64,000 bases of DNA. It comes from Schistosoma haematobium. Lineage: Eukaryota > Platyhelminthes > Trematoda > Strigeidida > Schistosomatidae. The notes beneath the pieces are model-generated. The model was not told the origin of the DNA and made no database searches. It worked only from the letters and a program-made list of their open reading frames with translations. Position numbers and translations under genes: made by a program. The stretch lies in contig NC_067197.1 of assembly GCF_000699445.3 (NCBI RefSeq), forward strand, positions 1,302,001 through 1,366,000, given 5' to 3'. Below, piece after piece: positions 38,025-50,163 of this stretch (its first letter is position 1; every line of letters begins with the position of its first letter).

Positions 38025-41000
38025 TCACAGATTGAAATCATGAGTCAATTGAGGGTTGAGAGCTCATTGAAGACAATGGTATACGGTGGCGCAACTTCGT
38101 GGATTGGTTGGAGTTAGACATTAACACCATTGGATGCCGGCTCAGTGGTCTAGTTGGTTAAGCGCTTGGCGCGAGACTGATAGGTCCTAGATTCGAATCT
38201 CGCGAGGCGGGATCGTGGGTGCACACTGCTGGAGAGTCCCACGGTAGGATGAGACGGCGGTCCAATGCTTCCGGGTTTTCCATAGTGGTCTAGCTTCCAT
38301 TGACTCATGATCTCAATTATTAAAGTTACTATAATATCCACAAAACCCCTCCCTCTATTAATTGATTATTCTTAATCGATTTCTCCTCATCTCTTTTATA
38401 TATGGAAACTAATCCACTACTATTATAAACCTTTTTTAAAGTTATTTTCTGTTCATATATGTTTGATTTCAATTTTGTTGTACTAAACCACCATACGCAT
38501 TTATTACAGGTTTTAGCTTGTTTAAGTCAGTCCGTCAGTAAGTCAGCATTCACATAATCAAAATAACTGTAAAAATAAAACAATTTCTAAGGCGTTTGAA
38601 ATATCGATGACATAGATTGGCAAAAATTTAGTAATATATCAATGCATAGATGTTAGATGATTGAAGATAATCAGGGGAGACTATGAGGTTAGGTTTCATG
38701 CTAATTGGCACTTAGTGCCAAAGCGTACCTGCGGTGTTGTACATATATAAACGAAGTTATGAAACAGACGAATTACAAGCAAAAAGAGATTTCATAATAT
38801 ACACCTACCTACCTGGTCTAAGGTTGATTAATGCACATAAACACTGACATAAGTACAATTGTTTAGACATAACCTCTTGAAGATTATACTGACTAGATAC
38901 ATCGAAACCCTGAAGCAAAAAAGAAGAAACAATTATCTTGCAGGTTATTTCAGACTGGACGAGTAATATAAGCAATGCTTATTCATTTTGTATTTTCTTG
39001 AGGCATAAAAAGTTTACTTGCAAAGTCTAGTTTAACCTCTTGTATGTCGTTGTTATAGTTGAAGTTTCATCGAGCAATAGTTGTTCATTCTAACTAGTCA
39101 CGTTAGGTCCACTTTGTAAAAGTAGAATACAATCGGTATTCTTATCAGCTGACAATTCACAACATTTGTTGATGTGAAAATTTTTATTTTATATGAACTA
39201 TAGAAAGCAAATATTGAGATTACATGGGACGAATATCTGCAATTCTAATGTGACAATAACTGTATTCACACTAAAGCAGGCAATAAAGCATCTTCGTATC
39301 TTCGATGCGTAATCTTTCCTATTAACACTGATACCTGCTACTACCTCTACTATTGTGGGATTTTGTCTGACAACTTCATCTCTCTGTGCTAATAGAGTAT
39401 GATAACTTGAACCGATATACATATGTACAGGTTCTCCGTTGTGACTGATTGATCACTTGAAATATGAAATGAAGTCACACAGAGTAAATTACATAGTGAT
39501 TACACGAACTAACTCATCTGCCAAGTATAATTTCATGAACTCAGCCTTAAATTACCCATCCCTGTTTGAAGGCTATTGGTATTACATTCCTAACTACATC
39601 AAAATGGGGCTCAAACCTAAGATCTACGATTACTGATTGGAAGCCTTCACCAAAAATTAACTCCACATGTAATAATAAACTGGAATGTTGACCAATGGTT
39701 TCGTGAGTAAGACTATAATCTTAGATTCTGTTAACTACTGGGAGAGATAAATCATACAAACTTTCTAAAATGTAGTAAATCCCATACATCAAGTCTAAAA
39801 CTTTCTCTTTTGAGAAAATTCCAATGTCAAACTAAAAAGTTAGGTAGTAAACAGATAAACATATAAGGAAACTTTTTGAACAAGATTTGAAATACACTAT
39901 CGTCATCACAAAGAAATTTATCACTGAACTAACTCCATCTGCCATTAGAATATGTACACCAGCATTATTTGTACTACGACCAATAAATGATGCGAATGAA
40001 GCTAAATTCGACCATTTTGTAACATCCCCATCACGTCCTGGTCCATAATGTGCCATAAAAGCTTCTTTTGGACCAGCCAAGAAATCATTTTCACGAAAAT
40101 CACAATGACCGGTTAATGTTAAACCAAATCCTTTAGCAGACAGCAATGGTTGTTGTTTCTCTGAAGTAGTACTAGTATTATTAGTAGGACTGTTATGATC
40201 GACAGATTCAGTAGTATCTCCTAGTAGTTTATCATTCATATTGGAATGATGACTAGGACTGAGTGTATTGTTAAGCCGTTTCGATTCATTTGATGAGTGA
40301 ATATGATATGGAGCATTACATCGTCGCCATAAAGTATATTCTGAGAAACCTCCAGGACCAGCACATATATCAGCAAAATATAATACATCCTGTGTAAAAT
40401 GGAAAGTATGACGATAAGAGAAAATTTATAATTCACAGTAAATATCTGTCGTGTTCAATGTGTAATTTAAGAATAATTAAAGGGGAAAACTGCAATACTA
40501 ACAAAATCATAGTTTGTTTTATGAAACTTACTGAATTCTAATTGCCCCCAAATGCCCTGGTACGGCCGAGATGCTCTCACACGACCACACCCATATAGCC
40601 TCTGCCAGGAAGTCCTACTCATTGCCTTCTCGTGGCGGGGTGTTTACGAAATTGAGAGGACAAAAAGCGAATGTCCGGAGCCTTAGCCGGGCCGATGGGC
40701 ACGGTGAGTCCACCTAGGGAGTTAGAAGACCCCGAATCCAAACCAATGGCGCACATCGGCTCCAGCATCCTGAGGGAACAAATGGTGTATGAACCAATCG
40801 TTGATCACCGACTACCATGGGACTGCATCTCCTTACGTTGCTGCACTGCCTTGTGGGCCAGACCTTTAGGTCAAAGGCTCGGGGAGTAGTCCCTAAAAAA
40901 CCACCTGCTTCGGTCTGGGCACCCGAGCAGTATCACAGCCCTCACGCAAATAAAATGAAAATGACGATATTTACTGAGAATTCTATTCACGCTTCGATAT

Positions 41001-44000
41001 TCATGCTTTTTTAATATAACATATTCACTGTTATATCCTAGTTACTCGTAATTTAATCTTCACTGGGATATAACATTCACCAAAGTTGTACTGACGATAT
41101 AAAACTAGAACACATTCGTTTATTATTTGACAGCTACTTCAATAAGTAATTAATTTGACATAGGGAGACACTTTAATTGTATGTACTAGGTCGAACCACA
41201 TTTGTTGAGAAAAAACATTACGTCTCAGTGTTTCACATTTCTCAAAGGCAATCAGTTGACAAAAGACACTGTCAGGTAGTACCATCTGCTGAGGTCTGAT
41301 CTCTATCTAGTCGAATTTAGGTGGAATTTTGTTCTCTGAGCTGAAGTTTGTGCTGATGATGTCGTTCAGAAGAAAGCTCCACGACCAAACCATCCAGCTC
41401 AGAGAAAAAAATAAACCTAAATCACCCACCTAAGCTACAATTATTCGCCATCTCAAAAGGTCGAATTCTATACTACTACACTGGTTGCACATGGTAGTTA
41501 GCGAACAGAGCGTGCCAGTTTCTACATTGATTCAACGAGTTTTTGTTGTTGAAAATATGGTTTATGATAAGTGTTGTTGCAAAAAGATTAGACGCATTAC
41601 ATCAGAATAAAAGTGTACTTCCCTGTATTCAGTGAATAACAACTAAAAAGCTATGGGATGGAGAAAAGGTTTTCATAAAACTACTTTACTGATTTTAACT
41701 AGAGCAATGTTCTTTCGGAACAGCTGAAAGACTATCTTCAGCATGTATGATAAAAATGTTTAAAGGGCAAAAATAAGTAATAGGATTGGATTCCAAATAC
41801 AAACTCGTACTTTCCAGTGCTTTTCAACACGTTCTGTGGTATTTGCAAATAGGCGAGCACTCAAATTAGGAAGAACACAGTGGGCACACTTGTAAGTATA
41901 TTATAATTTTAACTAAAATTTGGGGCGTGTTAAGGAATAACGAGATCCCAAGGGAAATTTGAATATAGCAGTTCCAGATAAGCCATTATGGAACTCTAAA
42001 TGTACTATAAAATCATATGAAAAGTTTGTTCGACAGTTCGTTTCATAATTCTATTGTTAACATTGAGCACCAGACCTATCATTTTAGTCGACAAGTTGAC
42101 ATTATTAGATTGCAATGCTACAATCAAGCTTGAAAAAGTTTTTATTTCGAATGTGACTGGTCATAAACTCCCTATTCTCGGACGTTGTAACTTGCTGATC
42201 AGAGATGATAACTGTTAAATTATAACCTGTGAATTTTTGGTTACTGATTGCGGACCATTTATCCTGGGGCTATAGAGTTTAAGAATGCCTCAAGTATAAC
42301 TCTTCCTACTGATCAATGTAAATATTTCTGATAAAGTGTTTGATAACGTGTTGACTACAAAAGTGAAGTGCAAAGATTTGAGATAATTGAAGTGAGTATT
42401 CCTTATACATTTCTTGTTTTAATATAATGGGAATTTTTCAGTGGTTACATAAAGCCCGACATTTGCATAAGCTGTGTGCTAGCTAATAATCTCTTTGTTT
42501 ATTGATACGCCCCAAATCCAAGTTAAAAACATAATATACTTACAAATGTGTCCACTGTGTTATTCCTAATTTCAGCGCTGGTCTATTTGAGACTACCAGA
42601 GTATTTGTTGGACAGTACTGGAAATTACGAGTTAATATGCTAAATATTGATGATCTGCAATTTTACCCTCATCTGATTTTCAGCTAGCCGACAAATAACT
42701 TTACACATTCATTGTATTTCATATGTACATAGTAGATTTAATTTCGTGATTTATATATCCACAGTGTTTAGCTATTCTTTTGTCCCGAAACATTTCTATT
42801 ACGCCAGATATTAGGGATCCGTCTGGTGGAAAAAGTAACCACTTCAATTATTTTAATGACAAATTTCTTTGATCGTTTCATTATAAAAGGGACGAAATGA
42901 AACATTAAATGATTTTGATAGTTCGATCAAGTATATACGTTGATACAGGATATAGATAAGCCCAAAACACATTACAATACTAGTTCGTTTAAATCAAACA
43001 ATTCAGTTGAAGTTGAAGAAAGTCATAATTACCGTTACAACAATATACTTATCAGATAACCAGTTAAATAACTTTGTACTCTTCTAACTTTAAAGAACAT
43101 GTGATTATATAATACATGAAAATACAAGGTAAACCCACAAATACTAAATCTTACCATATACAAAACTAAGACATTTATCATACAAGATTGAGTAGTAGGA
43201 GGTTTATGTTTAATTTAATTCACAAATGAAAAATGATATGATAAACAAGTTAATGAAAATATCAGATGGGTTTTTGTGGAGATTGTAGTAATTTCAATGG
43301 TTAAGATCATGAGTCAGTTGAAGCTAGATCACCATGGAAAACCTGGAAGCACTGGCCGTCCAATGCTTCCAAGTTAATGAAAGTCAAACAGAAGCTTATA
43401 TATGAGTTGACGATAACAATAAATCCACATATATATAAACTGAAGCTACAGAAAACAACCTCCAAATAATCACATTGTCATCTATTCTTTCCACCTAACC
43501 ATTCCCAATGTGAGAAGAATTATTTGAAGAAATGTAACAGTGAAATAAACATGACCGCTTTTCTCTCATTTGACTTTTAAAAAACGCACTTACATCTTTT
43601 GGAGCAGCAGTTGTGAACATTCCATTAAAGATTGAATCAATGTTGGCCATTTTCATTGCAGCTCTAAAAGATTAATAATAGTGATAAGAATAACAATAAT
43701 GATAATAATAAGTGTATATAATACCTAAATCTTAAGTACAGGAGAGAATACCTGTTCCATGATAACCGAATAGTTGAAATGATTCATTTTTTACTTCAAC
43801 TTTTAAATGATCAAATTCCATAATATTTCAACAATTCTCATTATTGCAAATGATTACAATGAAAACTGTCTAAGCTTAATCAATCAAATACCACTACAGA
43901 ATACATGAAATGTGGCTAGGATTAGAAACTAAGAAACCATTACAAACTGAATTAGATATCATTACTGTTAGAATGGATATCATTATTTATGAGAGGTAGA

Positions 44001-47000
44001 TCAATATGTTGAAATGATTGAGGTGATTAACTAGTCATAATCAATACGTAAAACTTGGCATAAATATGGATTAGTCTAAGTTGCCACACTATATCAACAT
44101 GATGAAATAAAATTAACACAAGTTTAAAATGGTATAATTTGCAGCATCAATGTTGTAAAGAAATATTGATGAAGTCAACAATTGTCATTTCATATTTGAC
44201 AGTTAATTATCATTATCATTATGTTGTTCAACTTGGACTATTCGATGGAAAGGCGTAGAACTAATGAAGTATGTACATAAATGACTAGTCATTCTTACGC
44301 CCCCAAACGCCCTGGTACGGTTAGGGGTGGGGAAGGTCAGATCTTCTCCAAATGTTCTCACATGGACACACCTTGACAGCAACTGACAACGACGTCCTAC
44401 TCACTGCCTTCTCGAAGCAAGGGTATTGTTTACGAAATTGAAAGGACGAAAAGCGAATGTCCGGTGCTTTAACCACGTTGGTATAGATGGATACGGAGGA
44501 TACACTTAGTGGAGTTTGAAAACCCTAAATTCAAACCAGTCGTGCACATGGACTCCAGGATCTTAAGGAAACAAATGGCGTATGAACCCAATGATGTTCA
44601 CCTACTAACATGAGATTGCATCTCCTAACGTTGCTTCACTGCGTTGTGGATTAGACCTCTAGATCAAAAGCTCGGGGAGTGGTCTTTTAAGAAAACCACC
44701 TGCTTCTGTCTGGAGACCCGTGCAATATCCTGGCCCTCACACAAATCAAATGACGAAGTGTGTCGCATATGTATTTGGTGCCTTTTTGTACCAAAACTTA
44801 TGTGTTTAAGTAAATAAATAAATAATCATTCTAATATCTATGTTATTCCACCTACAACTGTGTCACTATTTATACGATGTGTACTCGATTGACTAGACAA
44901 AGATGTATTTCATCACTTAGACAAGCAACCACGGCACAGTAAGTGGGACAAAATTAAATGTTATACAATATGCTTCATACTTTATAAACAATTAGATATT
45001 ATGATCATGGCGATAACAAAAAAGCCAAATGATCCCATTTTTTAACATACCTCCAGGTATTGTCTTACTGGCCTAACTATTCAAGCCACTCAAAAGACTG
45101 ATTCTGGTCATGCTATCCCACCAACATTGTCTTTTGAAAATTCTCATATAGTAAAATAAATAAATCCAAAAACTAATGAACCAAAACCTTTTACAATGTA
45201 GAGGTGTTAACATACCGGCAACCTGAGCCTAAATAATGTGTACTAACGTCTCACGTTCAATCTGTTATCTTACTACTATGGTTGTTAAGTGAGTTCCAAT
45301 TTTTCGTATCTAAACGATCAAAACCATCATTGAGGTATTTTAATTTTTTACACCTAGTAATACCAGTTACTACTTCTAAGTATTGTCTTTTCTCATCAAC
45401 TTTTCCATTTTCGTCCAGTGAATCATTATCTCTCATATTTATCAGCCACCATTTTTACTACCTTTTGTTAATAACTCAGTGGGTTCCAATCCTAGAGGGA
45501 AGAATATCAGTTCCCTTACGATTGCAAGTACACCTAGCTGATGGGTGCAAACTAGCACGAAACCTAGATTTATTGTTATGTCGACTGATTTCAACCACTG
45601 TACAGTCTACACATCTCATTTGGTCTGAACCATTATTCCACACTCTCCATTAGTTATATAATTACTATGGATCTTTGCACTGGGATTTTTGGCAACTAAC
45701 CGTCAACTAACAGATCATAATAATATTGATTATAAAATAACAAATAACAAAACTAATACATCATCATATTTACCTGTTCATAAAAATCCCCTTCTTTATC
45801 AATTCGTATGGATTACAACGTTCATGACTTTTAGTGACATTCAATTTTGATAAATAATCCAACTGATTCTATACATAAGTAAGAAGACGAATGAGAAAGA
45901 TGATTAGATTATCATGCCAAATGTAATACAAAGACAAAAGAGGAAAAAATGTGCAGCCAAATTAAACACAGTCTATGTAATCAAATGTCAATTGCTGGAT
46001 GTTGAATACGATTTTAACAACATTCTATAATAACTAACATGTGCTTACCAATGACTAACTTTGAAATGTGATTCGCGAAGTTATAGTGAGAAGTTGTGAC
46101 TAGTAGAGTTCGACTATGTCGGGGGTGAGATAAGTATCATCACTGACAATGGATGACTTGCGAAATATTACGAGTTATTTTGGAATTAGACATGTTGGCC
46201 ACTGGATATCAACTCAATAATCTAAAGGTTAAGTGCTCATAGTTAAACCTGAAGGTTCTGAGTTCTATCCTCAATGGTGGACCCATAAATACTCACTACT
46301 AAGTGATCCCACAGTGGGATTAGACAGTTGTCCAGAGCTTCCTTATTTCCAATGAATGTTTAACCGAAATCAGTTCGTGATGTTAAACTCCAAATACAAA
46401 CTAACCAACTCAAATCCGTAGAAAAGAACAAGATAATTCACTCAATTCTGAAATATCACCAGTAACCTAACCAGGGGTTCGGTTACCGATATCCATTCAA
46501 GAGACTGAGAGTCGCAACGCAATCACTCAGAAGAAATCAACTCAGATAATAAAATTTATTATTGAAACTCGAAATTCAGAAGTGAACAGAGAATAAATAC
46601 ACTCGAACCCCCTGAAATCAATTTTAAACAACATTACCATTGATTAAGATTGAGATGACGCCAACCAGAAGGTCTATACATCAACGCGGGGATTACTGAG
46701 ACAGAATATTCTTGAACTTATCCCACTTCCCCATTTGAATGTCCCCAATTTTCTCAAAACCTAGTTTTATACTAGTACTGGACATACAGTAAACTAAATG
46801 GACGATTAAAAATGTGTGTAAATGTCTCGAAAATAAACTAACTGTTAGCGGGACATAGACTAGATTAAAGCATGCTCAATGCATGATTGCTTTGGTGCAC
46901 GCTGATTGGCTAATTATTATCCAATCAGCACTAGCCGATAGTTGGAGGACACTCTGGAATCTTCTTATGTAAAAACTATAAATATACTGACGTTTTCCCT

Positions 47001-50000
47001 ATTGTGCTTCTGACTTGCTATTTGGAATATAATCTTTTTCCTGTTCAACCGTGTTCTGATTTGGGGTCTTGTCGAGTGAATCGGTGTCCGAGAATACTAA
47101 GCAATAGGAATAGCTGGGTCATAACCGTAAGAAAGAGATTATAACAGTGGCGACGGGGAAAAACTAAAGAAAAATGGCGATTTCTTTAGAACAGTTGCGG
47201 TTAATATTACAGCACCAGCAGAAGTTGTTAGCCTTGCAACAACAACTATTGAGCACACTTTTCACTCGACCAGAAAATAAGAAATCTGTTTATGATGCAG
47301 TAACAGACATTTCAGAAGCATATCCAGTGGAGGGTTCAAATCCCTTTATACCTGAATCAGAACGTAATATTTGTAACGTGTCCGGCTCACAGCAAGAAAA
47401 TACTGTGCTGAATGCTCATAAAGTTGTGGCAATACGAGATGATCAAGAGCCAGACCCTGTAGATGAAGCCCGGAGTCCAGAATTGAATGAAACACTACTG
47501 GTCCTGTCTAGCTCTGAATATAAATTTCAGGTAGAACAAAATTATGGTCCACGTGATATTAGCCGAAAAAGCTATGGGGACTCGTATTCAGAAAATAACT
47601 GCAGTGACACGATGAACCCAAATATACCGAATGTTACTCAAAATCATTTGAGACAGAAATTTATATTGAATCAGCTTATCCGATTTCTAATGACAATGTA
47701 TCAGATATGGGTTCTCAGAATAATGCATGTAATTTTGATGAAATTTCTCATAAAAATGAGGAAAATATGTCGGCTGGGTCAAATTATGGTCAAAAGTCTA
47801 ATTTAATTGTGTTAGATGTTGATTTCCGTAATGATCCATTATCCACTGATGAAATTTCTAATGGATTTGAAAGTAATGCTTCAGAAGAATTAAACTCTGA
47901 CCTCAAATCAAAGGTCGTTCATTATCATCTAGTCATTTCTAGTGGACCCGACATTCAATGCAAGAAACATCGTTTAAATAAAGTCCTATTATTTGTAACT
48001 TGGAGATATAAGGATCCGACATTGTTTCGCGGAGGAGGAGAATGTTGGAGAATTAAAAGTTATGCATACTTTTTTTTAAAAAAAATCAAAACGCCGGGAA
48101 CAGACATGTCAGTATCTGTGCAAGAAAAAAAGTGATAATTCTGTATTGCCTAGACGATGAACTAATCGAAAGCACAAGCCAGTCACTCAGTTGCAGTTGG
48201 ACCCTAGCACCAGATCCTACGAATCTGCTCAAAGGGGAGGTGTTAGCGGGACATAGACTAGATTAAAGCATGCTCAATGCATGATTGCTTTGGTGCACGC
48301 TGATTGGCTAATTATTATCCAATCAGCACTAGCCGATAGTTGGAGAACACTCTGGAATCTTCTTATGTAAAAACTATAAATATACTGACGTTTTCCCTAT
48401 TGTGCTTCTGACTTGCTATTTGGAATATAATCTTTTTCCTGTTCAACCGTGTTCTGATTTGGGGTCTTGTCGAGTGAATCGGTGTCCGAGAATACTAAGC
48501 AATAGGAATACCTGGGTCATAACCGTAAAAAAAGCGATTTATAACACTAACAATCAAATATTCTACTACTGTTTTACAAAACATATATAACTATGTAAAC
48601 TAGTTGAGAAACGTCAGCGAACCTTATAATTTAGAACTTCTTGAACAAGATGGATCGAGCAGAATTTATCTTCATTATCTAACTCTTCAATAGGCGGACC
48701 TAAAGCCTCCGGTTCATCGGGACTGATAATTAGAGAATTCAATTCCAATAAGGAATTAATAGAAGGTCCGCCTTCCATTGACCATGACCACGTACGATCT
48801 CCATCAGCTGTAGTATAATCATCATCACAACCTTCATGCCAGACTAAATTTGGATTGGAAGATTGATAGAGTTCGCCTGAGAATGATTCAATCTTTTTAT
48901 CAGATGACGATGTTGTTCTTACTGAACCGAGACCACTTCTGCCTTTTTGTTTACTCAATGCAACCGGTTCAACTACACCGTGAGCATTAACACCCAATCC
49001 TTGACCATGTTCATAACCCATCTTTCGCTATTGACCCGAAAAGATTTTAAACAAGAGAAATTGTAATAGGAAAGTTAAGCATTTATTTCTGTAATTTAAG
49101 TGAGTATATAAGCAGATTTTTCAATTAATTTACGACAAACGACAGTATCACTATAAGCATACATTTCATTTATTTTCAAACTTAACCCTTCTAAATATAT
49201 AAATATCATTTTCTATTTATTAAGCTTGTCGTTTACCGTAATGTTGCAAGAGCGTAATACCGGCTAGTTAATTGTATGCTCTCTTGTATTTAGATTATCA
49301 TATTTGAATAAGTGGTAATCAGTCATCTATCTTTATTTCATTTGTATACACATATCTAATGCTTCAAATCTTTTATTTCACGCATATAATTTAACTTAAA
49401 TTAATTTGAGAAGTCTTGTCAAAGCGTCAGTGCTGCTTAATCTCACATGGGACACGCACTCAATAACCAGACAGTCTGATCAACTAGATTTGAGCCGAAA
49501 TAAGTTATTTTTGGGGTAATATAATAAGTAGAGGCATATATTACAATAGAGATATGCGATGTACTAGATATTTCTTTATTCGCTGACCAATCAGGTCACT
49601 TCGGATTGACATATCAACTACATAAATAACACTATGTTAAAGCTCACGACGTTACTCGACCGATTCGAAGCTATTACCTATTGTTTGAAAGTTAAATATT
49701 CTTCGAACACTAAACTCCACTAGATAACCTATAGTATTCTAATAATACTGTAACTCTAAAAAAGCATTACGTTGCCCACAGGGCACTTCGATATTCAAGA
49801 CTGATGACAAAAACGTCCCGAATAAGTACGTCTTCAGCTAGAACTTACCATAATTTTCCAAGCTACATCGTCAAGTGGATCAGATAGCTGTAAAAAAATA
49901 GACAAGATAAAACCTATTGAATGGCATGCTTTCCATTTAAATCTTTTGTGCAATGAATATAATTTTATTTAGAATGTATTTTGCCTAACGATTGTCCGTC

Positions 50001-50089
50001 AGTCAGTTATAAGAGACAAAAGAATATGCATCAAGTAGACATCGACCCACGGCGATACTCACATCAGTACAGCGAAATGAACTTATTAC

Positions 50090-50163
<74 letters not shown>

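Larger units (their letters stand above)
40958..43245. other. CMTR1 intron between exons 5 and 6, middle part
   Basis: Contains the short repeat 41322-41402 and the candidate fold-back element 41801-42634. The remainder is unique-looking. Confidence 0.6.
46843..48546 (+). mobile_element. Non-autonomous LTR retrotransposon, complete
   Basis: Two LTRs (46843-47146 and 48241-48546) begin TGTTAGCGGG and end TAACA and differ at only a handful of sites. The 5-bp target duplication ctaac flanks it (46838-46842, 48547-48551). A primer-binding-like tggcgacgggg starts at 47148, and a polypurine tract aaaggggagg ends at 48240. The 1.1-kb interior keeps a gag-like start and what looks like the very end of pol ([18 protein letters not shown]), with protease, RT, RNase H and most of integrase missing. 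It is a deletion derivative that would need a Ty3/gypsy-like helper. It lies antisense in the CMTR1 intron, 71 bp from the donor side of exon 3. Confidence 0.9.

Noticed and set aside
45282..45653. 123-aa open frame as a gene
   Set aside because: No recognisable domain, no splice or polyadenylation context, and it lies antisense in a CMTR1 intron.
47174..47806. Host gene with a Gln/Leu-rich N-terminus
   Set aside because: It starts just after the 5' LTR primer site and ends before the 3' LTR, so it belongs to the LTR element.
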